The notes under the pieces are model-generated. The model made no database searches. It was not told the DNA's origin and saw only the letters and a list, made by a program, of their open reading frames with translations. This document shows positions 15,962-25,361 of a stretch of DNA of 64,000 nt, piece by piece. A program made the position numbers and the translations under genes. The stretch spans positions 25,764-89,763 of the forward strand of contig NZ_JAOQNX010000023.1 in NCBI RefSeq assembly GCF_025961575.1, in the 5' to 3' direction. Source of the stretch: Rhodoblastus acidophilus. GTDB lineage: Bacteria > Pseudomonadota > Alphaproteobacteria > Rhizobiales > Beijerinckiaceae. The first letter of the stretch is position 1, and each line of letters starts with the position of its first letter.

Positions 15962-18295
15962 ATGTCCGTTAAGTTACGTGTCCTGACCTGGCTTTCAGCC
16001 GCCTGTGGCGCCGCGCTGGTGCTGACCCAACCGGTCAGCGTCGAAACCGAGCGCGTCTTTGGTCTCTCCGCGCTCGCGGCCATGGCCGGCGTGTGGATGT
16101 TCATGCGCGGCGCCCTGGCGCGGCAGCTGTTCATCGGGCTCGGCGTGTTCATCGTCGCCCGCTATTTCGTCTGGCGCGTCACGGAAACCCTGCCGCCCGC
16201 CTCCGATCCGGTCGGGCTGTTCTTCGGCCTGATCCTGCTCGCCGCCGAAGCCTATTGCGGTTTCATCTTCGCCATCAGCCTGACCGTGAACGTCGATCCG
16301 CTCAAGCGCAAGGATCTGCCGCGCGATCCCGACCAGGACCTGCCCACCGTCGACGTGTTCATTCCCACTTATAACGAGACCCGCGACATTATCGCGGTGA
16401 CCGTGGCGGCGGCGAAGTCGATGGACTATCCCGCGGAGAAGCTGAAGGTCTATCTGCTCGACGACGGCGGCACCGACCAGAAGTGCAATGACGAAAACGC
16501 CGAAAAAGCCGCCGCGGCGCGCGAAAGACGCGCCGAATTCCAGAAATTGTGCAAGGAGATGGGCGCGACTTATCTCACCCGCGCCCGCAACCAGCACGCA
16601 AAAGCTGGCAATCTCAACGCCGGCCTGAAACATTCGTTTGGCGAAATCGTCGTGGTGTTCGACGCCGACCACGCGCCGTTCCGCGCCTTCCTGCGCGAGA
16701 CCGTCGGCCATTTCCAGCGCGACGAAAAACTGTTCCTGGTGCAGACGCCGCACGTCTTTCTCAATCCCGACCCGGTCGAGAAGAACCTGCGCACCTTCCA
16801 CGAAATGCCGTCGGAGAACGAAATGTTCTATTCGACGACGCAGCGCGGCCTCGACAAATGGAACGGCTCGTTCTTCTGCGGCTCCGCGGCGCTGTTGCGG
16901 CGTTCGGCGCTGGAGGAGGCGGGCGGCTTTTCCGGCGTCACCATCACCGAGGATTGCGAGACTGCCTTCCATCTGCACGGGCGCGGCTGGACCAGCGTTT
17001 TCGTCGACAAGCCGCTCATCGCCGGCCTGCAGCCCGAGACCTTTTCCTCCTTCATCGGCCAGCGCTCGCGCTGGTGCCAGGGCATGATCCAGCTCATGCT
17101 GCTGAAGAATCCCTTCTTCGCCAAGGGTTTGGCGCCCATGCAGCGGCTCGCCTATCTGTCGAGCATGACCTTCTGGCTGTTTCCGTTTCCCCGCCTGATC
17201 TTCATGCTGGCGCCGCTTCTGTATATTTTCTACGACGTCAAAATCTTCGTCGCCAATGTCGAGGAGGCCATTGCCTATACGGCCATCTACATCGTCGCCA
17301 ATATGATGATGCAGAACTATCTCTACGGTTCGCTGCGCTGGCCCTGGGTCTCGGAAATCTACGAATATGTGCAGGGCGTCTTCCTGTTCCGCGCGATCAT
17401 TTCGACCGCGATGGCGCCGCGCAAGCCGACCTTCAACGTCACCGCCAAGGGCGAGACGCTCGACCACGATTTCCTCTCCGAACTGTCCTGGCCGTTCTTC
17501 CTGATCTGGGGGTTTCTCGTCGCCGGCGAAGCGGTGGCGATCTGGCGCTACATCTACGATCCCGACGCCAATTCGCTGATGCTGGTGGTCGGCCTGTGGA
17601 CCGCCTTCAATCTGGTCATCGCCGGCGCGGCGCTGGGCGCGGTCTCCGAGCGCCGCCAGCCCGACCGCTACCCGCGCTTGGGCGTTGACCGCCAGGGGGC
17701 GCTGGAGGTCAATGGCGAACTCCATCCCGTCCTCGTGAAAAACGTGTCCGCCGGCGGCTGCGCCTTCGCCTTCGCCGACGAGGCGCCCTATCGCTTCGGC
17801 GCCAGCGCCGCCCTCGCGCGGCTCCATGTCAAGCCGATGCCGGGGGCGCCCCTGCCGGCGCAGGCGCTGAGCCTGCCGTTGCGCATCACCCGCGGCGGTC
17901 CCGGACCGGACGGGCTCCATGGCGCCGTTTTCGACACGCTGCGCGACCGCGACTATTTCGCTTTGGCCGAATTGATGTACGGCGATTCCGAGGCGCTGCC
18001 GCGCTTCCTGATGAGCCGGCGCCGCCACAAGACCATTCTCGCCGGCACGGCGCGGGTGATGCTGTGGGGCGTGCGCGAACCGTTCCGCGCGCTGCGCTAT
18101 GCGATCTGGCCGTCTGGGGAGAGCAGCGGCCAGGAGGCGCCCGCGCCGTCGCCCGCGCCCAATCCCGGCCGGCGCGCGCCGGTCGACGCCGCCTATGCTT
18201 CGGAAATTTCCGCCGCTCTGTTGCGCCAGACGCTCGATCTCGCCGCGGCGCGCATGGCGCGCGAGGCGCCGCGCAAGAAGGGGGAGGCGGCCTGA
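15962..18295 (+). CDS. bcsA: Cellulose synthase catalytic subunit BcsA
   Basis: 777-residue inner-membrane GT2 processive glycosyltransferase that polymerises UDP-glucose into beta-1,4-glucan and extrudes it. N-terminal helices lead to the catalytic motifs DDGG (167-170), DADH (234-237), TED (330-332) and QRSRW (368-372, the QxxRW product-binding motif). Further membrane helices follow, then a C-terminal PilZ domain (from about 560) with RQPDR and NVSAGG as the cyclic-di-GMP-binding signature. All catalytic residues are present. The gene overlaps bcsB by one base. Confidence 0.97.
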   Translation: MSVKLRVLTWLSAACGAALVLTQPVSVETERVFGLSALAAMAGVWMFMRGALARQLFIGLGVFIVARYFVWRVTETLPPASDPVGLFFGLILLAAEAYCGFIFAISLTVNVDPLKRKDLPRDPDQDLPTVDVFIPTYNETRDIIAVTVAAAKSMDYPAEKLKVYLLDDGGTDQKCNDENAEKAAAARERRAEFQKLCKEMGATYLTRARNQHAKAGNLNAGLKHSFGEIVVVFDADHAPFRAFLRETVGHFQRDEKLFLVQTPHVFLNPDPVEKNLRTFHEMPSENEMFYSTTQRGLDKWNGSFFCGSAALLRRSALEEAGGFSGVTITEDCETAFHLHGRGWTSVFVDKPLIAGLQPETFSSFIGQRSRWCQGMIQLMLLKNPFFAKGLAPMQRLAYLSSMTFWLFPFPRLIFMLAPLLYIFYDVKIFVANVEEAIAYTAIYIVANMMMQNYLYGSLRWPWVSEIYEYVQGVFLFRAIISTAMAPRKPTFNVTAKGETLDHDFLSELSWPFFLIWGFLVAGEAVAIWRYIYDPDANSLMLVVGLWTAFNLVIAGAALGAVSERRQPDRYPRLGVDRQGALEVNGELHPVLVKNVSAGGCAFAFADEAPYRFGASAALARLHVKPMPGAPLPAQALSLPLRITRGGPGPDGLHGAVFDTLRDRDYFALAELMYGDSEALPRFLMSRRRHKTILAGTARVMLWGVREPFRALRYAIWPSGESSGQEAPAPSPAPNPGRRAPVDAAYASEISAALLRQTLDLAAARMAREAPRKKGEAA

Positions 18296-20871
18296 TGTTG
18301 TTCCCAGCCAAAAAGCTTTCTTTTTCCGCGCTGGCCGCCGTCCTCTCGCTCGCCGCCGCGGCCGCCCAGGGGCAAAGCCTGATGGCGCCCGCGCCGCTGT
18401 CGCAGCTTCCGCTGATCGGGGCCGCGCCGAAATGGGCGCCCGCGCCCAGACCGCCGTCCGCGCCTTCGTCGCAACAAATCGATTACGCGCCGGTCTCCGC
18501 GATCCTCGACCCGCATGTCGGCGAGGCCGTGCTGCGCCATCTGCCCAACAACATCCAGGGGTTTCGCCTGCAAGGCGAAAGCGGCGCCTCGGAATGGCCG
18601 ATCTATCTGTCGGAAACTCAGGCTTTGCGCAAACTGTCGTTCCGCATCGGCTATCTCTCCGCGGTTTCGGTGATGCCGGAGGCCTCGACCCTCACGGTGT
18701 TCATCAATGACGTCGCCATCGGCCAGACCCATATCAACGCCCCCAACAAGGCCGAGCAGGTCGATTTCGCCGTGCCCCCGGAACTGCTGCGTCCCGGATT
18801 CAACGCAGTGCGCGTCGGCGTCGACCAGCGCCACCGCGTCGATTGCTCGCTCGCCGCCACCAATGAATTGTGGACCCAGATCGACCCGTCGCGCACCGGC
18901 CTGCTGATTCCCGGCGCCGAGGCCGGCGTGCGCGACATCGCCGATCTGCCCGCGCTGCCGCCGGACGCGCAGGGCGCCCTGCCGATCCGCGCCGTGCTGC
19001 CGGGCCGCACCAGCGCCGCCAATGTCGAGCGCATGATCCGCGCCGTCCAGTTCATCTCGACCCACGGCCGCTTCGAGCAGCCCTCGGTCGATGTCGGCCC
19101 GATGGCCTCGGGCGACTATGGCGTCAATCTCGTGGTCGGGCTCTACGAGGATGTGGCGAAACTGGCCGATCTCGACGGCGATCTCTCCGGCCTCGGCCCC
19201 GTCGAAGGCCCACGCCTCGCGCTGCTGGCGGCCACCCCGTCGCGTCGCGCCACCATCGTCATCACCGGCTTGACCGAGGATGACGTCAACCACGCTTTGG
19301 CGGATTTCGCCCGTGAACCGCCGCGCAAGGGTTCGCCGGAAGGCTTGCGCGCGGCGCAGAGTTTTCCCGGCTATCGCATCGGCGGCGGCCAGACTCTTCG
19401 CCTGCGCGATCTCGGCCTGCACAGCCAGGAGTTTTCCGGCCGGTTCTTTCGCGCGGGTTTCAATATCGTTCTGCCCGCCGATTTCTACCCCGCCAATTAC
19501 GCCAAGGTTCCGCTCAATCTCTCCGGCGGCTATGTGGCCGGCCTGTCGCGCGGCGCGCAAATCCTGATCTCGATCAACGGCCGCGACGCCGTGAGCGCGC
19601 CTTTGCCGGCGAATGGCGGCGGCGTGTTCAAGGACAAGACCCTGCCGCTGCCGCTCGGCTTTTTCCGGCCGGGATTGAACCGTATCGAAATCGCCGCGCA
19701 GGCGCCAACGCCCGAGGACGCCGTCTGCGACCCGGTGAAGATGCTGGATGCGAAAAAGCGCTTCCTGCTGCTGGATTCCACGCAATTGCGTCTTCCCGAT
19801 CTCGCCCGCATCGGCCGCTCCCCCGATCTGGCGGTGACCGCGACTGGCGGCTTCCCGTTCATCGGCGCGGGCAAGCAGCCCAAAATGTTCCTGCCCGCGC
19901 CCGACCGCAATTCCATCGCCGCCGCCGCGACGCTCGCCGGGCGCATGGCCGCCTCGGCCGGGCGCCCGATCGACTTCCGCCTGACCTTGACGCCGCCGCC
20001 GGAAGGCTCGGGCGCGACGCTCGCCATTCTCGACGGCCGAACCCTCGACGACGAGACCGCGCAAAAATTCGGCGTCGACGGCGCGCGCCTGCGCGAGGCC
20101 TGGCGGGAGCGGTTCGACGCCAGGGCGTCCGTGGCGGAGGAAAGCCTGTCGGATTTTGAATCGCGGGCGCGCAACCGGTTGGTGCTGCAGAAAAACCTGC
20201 CGGCCGCATGCCATATGAGTAAGCGCGCGGTCGCGGCGGCCAGCGCCGCGGCGCCGCCGGAGCCGCCGCCGACGATGGAGGACGCCCATGCGCAGGGCGG
20301 CGACGGCGAGCGCGATCTGGTCGCCGCCTGGGCGCGCGACGGGGCAACCGAAGATTTCTGGCGCCGGACCGGCGCGGTTTTCGGCGCCGCGAGCGATGGT
20401 CTCGCCCGGCTGACGCGCGGCGCCTGGAACGGCGCCCGCCATTTCGCCGCCGGGGGCGGGGAGGAGCGCGCCGCCAAGCGTGTCTACCGGCCGAGCAATT
20501 CGCTGGTCATCGCCCAGGTTCCGCTCGGCGCCGGCGCCGACGACATCTGGACTTTGGTGACGGCGCCCAATGCCGCGTTGCTCGCGGAATCCGTCAATTG
20601 CCTGTCGGATCCGCGCGTGTGGCGCCAGGTCGAGGGCCGGGTGGCGGCGCTCGACGCCTCGAGCGGCGAGATCGCCCATCTCGAGCCGGGAAGCCTGCGC
20701 TTCGTCGCCACACAGCCGCTGTCGGTCTCCAACCTGCGCCTGATCGCGGCAAGCTGGCTGTCGCTCAATTCCGCCGCCTATGTCGCGCTGGCGCTGCTCG
20801 CGGCGCTGCTGTTCGGCGTCGCGACCTTCGTTTTCGTCCGCTCGGTCGGCAGGAGGCAGGAATGCGACTGA
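18295..20871 (+). CDS. bcsB: Cellulose synthase periplasmic subunit BcsB
   Basis: 858 residues. A signal peptide at the start, a large periplasmic region of alternating jelly-roll and flavodoxin-like domains, and one C-terminal transmembrane helix (AYVALALLAALLFGVATFVF) that packs on BcsA in known structures. BcsB guides the nascent glucan across the periplasm. The ATG at 18295 shares its A with the bcsA stop codon (TGATG), so the subunits are translationally coupled. A Pro-rich linker follows the signal peptide. The 3' end overlaps bcsZ by 10 bp. Confidence 0.95.
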   Translation: MLFPAKKLSFSALAAVLSLAAAAAQGQSLMAPAPLSQLPLIGAAPKWAPAPRPPSAPSSQQIDYAPVSAILDPHVGEAVLRHLPNNIQGFRLQGESGASEWPIYLSETQALRKLSFRIGYLSAVSVMPEASTLTVFINDVAIGQTHINAPNKAEQVDFAVPPELLRPGFNAVRVGVDQRHRVDCSLAATNELWTQIDPSRTGLLIPGAEAGVRDIADLPALPPDAQGALPIRAVLPGRTSAANVERMIRAVQFISTHGRFEQPSVDVGPMASGDYGVNLVVGLYEDVAKLADLDGDLSGLGPVEGPRLALLAATPSRRATIVITGLTEDDVNHALADFAREPPRKGSPEGLRAAQSFPGYRIGGGQTLRLRDLGLHSQEFSGRFFRAGFNIVLPADFYPANYAKVPLNLSGGYVAGLSRGAQILISINGRDAVSAPLPANGGGVFKDKTLPLPLGFFRPGLNRIEIAAQAPTPEDAVCDPVKMLDAKKRFLLLDSTQLRLPDLARIGRSPDLAVTATGGFPFIGAGKQPKMFLPAPDRNSIAAAATLAGRMAASAGRPIDFRLTLTPPPEGSGATLAILDGRTLDDETAQKFGVDGARLREAWRERFDARASVAEESLSDFESRARNRLVLQKNLPAACHMSKRAVAAASAAAPPEPPPTMEDAHAQGGDGERDLVAAWARDGATEDFWRRTGAVFGAASDGLARLTRGAWNGARHFAAGGGEERAAKRVYRPSNSLVIAQVPLGAGADDIWTLVTAPNAALLAESVNCLSDPRVWRQVEGRVAALDASSGEIAHLEPGSLRFVATQPLSVSNLRLIAASWLSLNSAAYVALALLAALLFGVATFVFVRSVGRRQECD

Positions 20872-21965
20872 TCCGCCTGGCCATGCTGGCGCTCGCCGCC
20901 GCGCTGGCGTTTTCGCCCGCCCACGCGCAACCCGTCGAAGACGCGCCGCTCGATCTCGACGCGACGGAAAAGAAACTCGGCGGCGCGCTGAAGGCGCCGG
21001 AGCTTTGGGCGCTCTACAAGGCGCGGTTCATCTCCGAGAGCGGGCGCGTCATGGACAGCGCCAATGGCGGGATCAGCCACAGCGAGGGCCAGGGTTATGG
21101 CATGCTGTTCGCCGTCGCCGCCGACGACCGCGCCGCCTTCGACCGCATCTGGGGCTGGACCCGCGCCAATCTGATGGTGCGCGACGACCAGCTGCTGGCC
21201 TGGCGCTGGGAGCCCAATGCGCGCCCGGCGGTCGCCGACATGAACGACGCCTCCGACGGCGACATTTTGGTCGCCTGGGCGCTGGTGGAGGCGGCCGAGC
21301 GCTGGAACGATCTGTCCTACCGCATCGCCGCCCGGCGCGTGGCGGTTGAGGTCGGCCGCAAATTGCTGTTGCTCGGGGGCAAGGACGGCCCGCTGCTTTT
21401 GCCTGCGGTCGCCGGTTTTTCCAAAGAGGATCGCGCCGACGGACCCATCGTGAACCTGTCCTATTGGGTGTTCCCCGCTTTCGCCCGGCTGCCGCGCGCC
21501 GCGCCGGAAGTCGATTGGGCCGGCCTGACCCAGTCGGGCCTCGCCCTGTTGCGCGCGTCAAAATTCGGCGCCGCCGGACTGCCCGCGGACTGGCAGAGTT
21601 TTGTCGACGGCGTCCCGGCGCCCGCAAAAGGCTTTGCGCCCGCCTTCTCCTATGATGCGATCCGCATTCCGCTTTACATGGCCATGGCCGGGGTGGGAGA
21701 GCGCGCCGCCTATGCGCCCTTCCTGGCGTCGTGGGAGCGGACCGGCGCCGTGGCCGCCGTCGATCTCGGCGGCGGCGGCGAACGGGCCTTTGGCGAGCCC
21801 GGCTATGAGGCGGTCGCGGCGCTCGCCCAATGCGCCGTGCAGGGCAAGAAACTGCCGGGCGATTTCGCCGCGCCGCGCCCGGGCCAGAACTATTACCCGG
21901 CGACCCTGCAAATGCTGGCGGTGATCGCCGCGCAGACGAGGTACGCATCATGCGCAAGAAGCTGA
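20862..21965 (+). CDS. bcsZ: Periplasmic endo-1,4-beta-glucanase BcsZ (GH8)
   Basis: 367 residues with a signal peptide ending at AHA-Q23. The GH8 catalytic acid is E75 in SHSEGQGYGML, and the conserved aspartate cluster is NDASDGDILVAWAL (about 129-142). BcsZ trims cellulose during export and is required for normal fibre formation in many bacteria. The ATG lies within the 3' end of bcsB, downstream of AGGAGG. It overlaps the following TPR gene by 16 bp. Confidence 0.95.
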   Translation: MRLIRLAMLALAAALAFSPAHAQPVEDAPLDLDATEKKLGGALKAPELWALYKARFISESGRVMDSANGGISHSEGQGYGMLFAVAADDRAAFDRIWGWTRANLMVRDDQLLAWRWEPNARPAVADMNDASDGDILVAWALVEAAERWNDLSYRIAARRVAVEVGRKLLLLGGKDGPLLLPAVAGFSKEDRADGPIVNLSYWVFPAFARLPRAAPEVDWAGLTQSGLALLRASKFGAAGLPADWQSFVDGVPAPAKGFAPAFSYDAIRIPLYMAMAGVGERAAYAPFLASWERTGAVAAVDLGGGGERAFGEPGYEAVAALAQCAVQGKKLPGDFAAPRPGQNYYPATLQMLAVIAAQTRYASCARS

Positions 21966-23923
21966 CTCTTCTCGCGGGCGTCGCGCTCGCGCTGCTGGGC
22001 GCATCCCCGTTCGCCAGCGCCCAGGGGTCACGGGTCGAGGGATCGCGCGTCGAGGGGTCGCGGGTCGAGGGGTCGCGGGTCGATGAGAGCGCGCTGCGCT
22101 ATTACGCCTCGACCGGGCAGGCCGAGCGCGCCCAGGCCGAAATACGCCGGCTGCGCGCGCTCTATCCCGCCTGGACGCCCCCCGACAATCTCTCGGAAAA
22201 GACGGCGGCCGGCGGCGCCGAAGAAGATGATTTGTGGGACCTGTTCGCCGCCGACAAGCTGCCGGAACTGCAGGCGGCGATCCTGGCGCGCCGCGCCGCC
22301 GAACCGGGCTGGGAGCCCTCCGCCGACCTGCGCGCCAAATTCCGCGCAAAATTGTTTCGCGCCCGCGTGCTCGGCATGGCCCGCGACGGCCGTTACCTCG
22401 ACATCGTCCGCGAGCTGAAGAGCGGCGGCATGCGCATCGAGGGCGCCGATGTCGAGACGCTCTGGGCGGTGGCCGACGCCTGGCGCGCCAACAGGCAGAA
22501 CGGACAGGCGCTCGAGATCTACAAGGGTATTCTCAGGGATGCGGTCGAGCCCGGCCCGCGCCTCGCCACCGTGGAGAAGGCGATCGCCGGCCTGCGCATG
22601 GAGGAGGCGGAACAGCTGATCGCTTTGGCCAAAAAGGGCGAGCTGGAGCCGATCTCCGTCGACATCGCCCGCGCCCGCATCGCCGCCTTTCTGCATGACG
22701 AGCGCAAGCCGGCGGTGGAGGAGGCCGATCTCAAGCTGTTCGCCGACTACGCCAAGAGCGACAAGGGTTTGAAGGATTCAAACCAGCCGGCGCTGCTCGG
22801 CTGGTATCATTACAAGCTGAAAAGCTACCAGGAGGCGCTCGACTGGTTCAAACTGTCGCTCGAACATGGCGGCGACGCCATGGTGGCGCATGGCCTGGCG
22901 CATGCGCTGCGCTATCTCGGCATGAAACGCGAAGCCGAGGAAGTCGCCTATGCCTGGCGCGAGCCGCTGGTCAACAATTCCATCCTGTTCATCGACATTC
23001 TCGAGCGCGACCTGACCCGGCCGATCCCGCCCTATGTCGAGCCGGAGCGCCTCGCCCGCTATGGCGAGGTCACCCTGCAGACGGCCTCGGGCGAGGGGGC
23101 GCAGGCGCTGGCCTGGTACGCCTATAATTCCTGCCAATATGACGCGGCGCTGCAATGGTTTACGCGCGCCGTCGCCTGGCATCCCAAGGAGCCGACCGTC
23201 TACGGGCTGGCGCTGACGCTGTCGCGGCTGAAGCAGGAGAAGGAGGCGATGGTCTGGATCAACCGCTATGACGGGCTGTTCCCGCTGGCGGTCGAGATCA
23301 TTTTTCCGACGACGGCCAAGCCGCCGACGCCTTGCGACCAGCGGCTGGACCAGGTCGCCGCCTTCCGCTCCGGCGCTCCGGGCGTTCCGGGCGATCGGGG
23401 CGCGCCGCTTCCCTATGGCGCCGATCCGCGCGCCGTCTCCGATCCCACGGGACGCTATGCCTGGGGGCGCGTGACGCTCCCCGGCGCCGCCGGCGCCACG
23501 GGCGCGCCCGTGGCCAAACTCGCGCACGCCTTCCCGATCGCGGTCGCGGCGGAAAATCCGCTGCGTTTCGCCGCGGCGGGGCAGGGCGCGCCGCTCGGGC
23601 CCGCCGGCAGGGTTTCGGGTTTTGCGCAGGACCGCTTTGCGCAAGACCGCTTTGCACAAGACCGCTGGCAGACTGGCTTTCCCCTGGTCGCGCGGCGTGT
23701 GCCCGGCGTCGGCGCTATGCCCTACGAGCGCTACGGCTACGCGCTGCTGCCCGGCTACAATGGCGTGACGACCTCTTCCGCGCCCAAAGCCTCGGATCAG
23801 CTCGCGCCCGCGGGGACGCTGTGGTCGAAGGAGCCGCCCGACGAGTCCGCCTCCGACACGCCCGCCGCCGCGCGCGTCGACCCGCGTCCGCCCGTCGAAA
23901 CCCGCGCCCCGCGCAACGGTTAA
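21950..23923 (+). CDS. TPR cellulose-biosynthesis protein (BcsK-like, no barrel)
   Basis: 657 residues: signal peptide to ASA-Q25, then alpha-helical repeats, with TPR-like units most obvious near 280-330 (YHYKLKSYQEALDWFKLSL) and 390-430 (YDAALQWFTRAVAWHPKEP). The Pro/Gly/Ala-rich C-terminal 200 residues look disordered. It resembles the periplasmic scaffold half of BcsC but lacks the outer-membrane barrel, matching the BcsK-type subunit of alphaproteobacterial operons. Two separate 15-bp in-frame tandem repeats interrupt it: four GSRVE units just after the signal peptide, and three FAQDR units at 558-572. Confidence 0.8.
   Translation: MRKKLTLLAGVALALLGASPFASAQGSRVEGSRVEGSRVEGSRVDESALRYYASTGQAERAQAEIRRLRALYPAWTPPDNLSEKTAAGGAEEDDLWDLFAADKLPELQAAILARRAAEPGWEPSADLRAKFRAKLFRARVLGMARDGRYLDIVRELKSGGMRIEGADVETLWAVADAWRANRQNGQALEIYKGILRDAVEPGPRLATVEKAIAGLRMEEAEQLIALAKKGELEPISVDIARARIAAFLHDERKPAVEEADLKLFADYAKSDKGLKDSNQPALLGWYHYKLKSYQEALDWFKLSLEHGGDAMVAHGLAHALRYLGMKREAEEVAYAWREPLVNNSILFIDILERDLTRPIPPYVEPERLARYGEVTLQTASGEGAQALAWYAYNSCQYDAALQWFTRAVAWHPKEPTVYGLALTLSRLKQEKEAMVWINRYDGLFPLAVEIIFPTTAKPPTPCDQRLDQVAAFRSGAPGVPGDRGAPLPYGADPRAVSDPTGRYAWGRVTLPGAAGATGAPVAKLAHAFPIAVAAENPLRFAAAGQGAPLGPAGRVSGFAQDRFAQDRFAQDRWQTGFPLVARRVPGVGAMPYERYGYALLPGYNGVTTSSAPKASDQLAPAGTLWSKEPPDESASDTPAAARVDPRPPVETRAPRNG
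22025..22084 (+). repeat. Four tandem 15-bp units encoding GSRV(E/D)
   Basis: Units start at 22025, 22040, 22055 and 22070. They are nearly identical at DNA level (GGGTCGCGGGTCGAG with few changes) and in frame, immediately after the predicted signal-peptidase site. This is a short-period repeat able to change copy number without a frameshift. Confidence 0.95.
23621..23665 (+). repeat. Three tandem 15-bp units encoding FAQDR
   Basis: Units at 23621, 23636 and 23651 (TTTGCGCAAGACCGC with two variant bases), in frame in the disordered C-terminal region of the same TPR protein. The period equals that of the N-terminal repeat, but the sequence is unrelated. Confidence 0.95.
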
Positions 23924-23935
23924 GGAAGATCAGAC

Positions 23936-25096
23936 ATGAAAGCCAAACTCGTCCTTCCCCCGCTGCTCCTTGCGTTGGCCGGCTGCAACACCTCCTCCTC
24001 CGGTCCGAGCCTCGACATGATGGCGCAGGCCGCCGGGCCGGCCGCCCTGGTCCACGCCACGCCGCCGCGCGCCGCCTCGCCCGACAGCGCGCTGGCGCGC
24101 CTGCCCGACGCGGCGGGCGCGATCAAGGCGGTGCGCGAGCGCCACTACCCCAACGGTTATGGCCAGGACATCGTGCTGGCGAGCGATGCGCCGGGCGGGG
24201 CCAGCCATATTGCGGTCTCCATCCAGAACGGCCCCGCTTCTGCATCGACGGAAAAGGCGCCGGTGTGGAAGCCGGGCGAGGCCGGAATCAAGGCCGAACT
24301 GGCGCGCGAATTCCCGGGCCTGGCGATGCGGGTGGTGGTCAACGGCGGCTATGAGAACCGCTATGGCCGGTTCGGCGTCGCCGTCGGGCGCGACGGCGAG
24401 GCCCTGCGCTGCATCTATGCCTGGCAATATGTCGACGACGCCCGCCGCAGTTTCGGACATGGCGCGCGCATCACCCTGGCGGGCGGCGAGGCCGCGCCGG
24501 CGGCGATGCGCATAAAACTCTGCCGGACCGATCTCACGGTGGACGAGCTGGTGGCCCAGGTCCAGGCGCTGCAGGTCGATATTCCCGAGGGGTACGAATC
24601 GGCGCCGGTGGCGCTGCGCATCGCGCCGGAGCAGGCGCCGCGCCTGCGGGTCGCGCGCGCGCCGGCGCGCCCGGCCGCAGCCCGGCGTCCCGCCCGCCCG
24701 GCGCAAGAGTCGCCGAGCCAGGAGCCCGTCGGCTATCAACCCTACGCCACACAGCCGGCGCCGGCCTATGCGCAGGCTCCGATGGCGGCGCCGGCCGCGC
24801 CCAGCTATGGCGGGGTTCCGCCGGCCCCGGCGGCCTCTGGGGGGCCGCGCTATCTGGCGCCGGTTCCCGCCGCAATCGTGGGAACGGGCGCCGCCAATCT
24901 CAATCCCAGCCTGCCGCCGCAAGCCTATCGGGGGCCGACCTCGCGCGGAACGGGGGAGGCCGCGGCGTCGACGCAGAATCCCTATCGGCGCGACGGCGCC
25001 CAGAGTTATGACGGCGCTCCCGTCAGCGCCATCGCGCCGGTTCGCGCCGCTGAAGGCGCCCCGCGCGTGCTCCCCCTGGCGGCCGGCGACAACTGA
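23936..25096 (+). CDS. bcsN: Cellulose biosynthesis lipoprotein BcsN
   Basis: 386 residues. The lipobox LALAGC (C17) marks it as a lipoprotein. The conserved BcsN region follows (about 55-210): IKAVRERHYPNGYGQDIVLAS, REFPGLAMRVVVNGGYENRYG and CIYAWQY. A proline/alanine-rich tail of about 170 residues ends the protein. Its role in cellulose production is not defined; family and position at the end of the bcs operon (12 bp after the TPR gene) support the name. A hairpin terminator follows at 25127. Confidence 0.8.
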   Translation: MKAKLVLPPLLLALAGCNTSSSGPSLDMMAQAAGPAALVHATPPRAASPDSALARLPDAAGAIKAVRERHYPNGYGQDIVLASDAPGGASHIAVSIQNGPASASTEKAPVWKPGEAGIKAELAREFPGLAMRVVVNGGYENRYGRFGVAVGRDGEALRCIYAWQYVDDARRSFGHGARITLAGGEAAPAAMRIKLCRTDLTVDELVAQVQALQVDIPEGYESAPVALRIAPEQAPRLRVARAPARPAAARRPARPAQESPSQEPVGYQPYATQPAPAYAQAPMAAPAAPSYGGVPPAPAASGGPRYLAPVPAAIVGTGAANLNPSLPPQAYRGPTSRGTGEAAASTQNPYRRDGAQSYDGAPVSAIAPVRAAEGAPRVLPLAAGDN

Positions 25097-25126
25097 ATTC
25101 GCGCATTGACGGACAGATCATGTGCA

Positions 25127-25161
25127 GGACGCGCGGCCGAAAAGTCCGCGCGTCCCTGTCT
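25127..25161 (+). terminator. Hairpin ending the bcs operon
   Basis: GGACGCGCGG (25127-25136), 9-nt loop, CCGCGCGTCC (25146-25155), then CTGTCTT. A strong stem 30 bp past the bcsN stop; the T-tract is imperfect. Confidence 0.65.
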
Positions 25162-25361
25162 TGTCGCGGCGGAAGGTCCGCCAATGCATGGAAAGAAACC
25201 ATGCATAAATCATTTTCACTACGTAATAGAGTGATTGTTGCGAATATGAACATTTTAATATAATCTATACATTGATTGCAGGCGCGATTAAAGTGTTGTT
25301 TAGGGCTACATGCCTAGTCTTCGGGCGCTTTCATGAGGAAGGCGCCACGAAGGAGCAGAGC

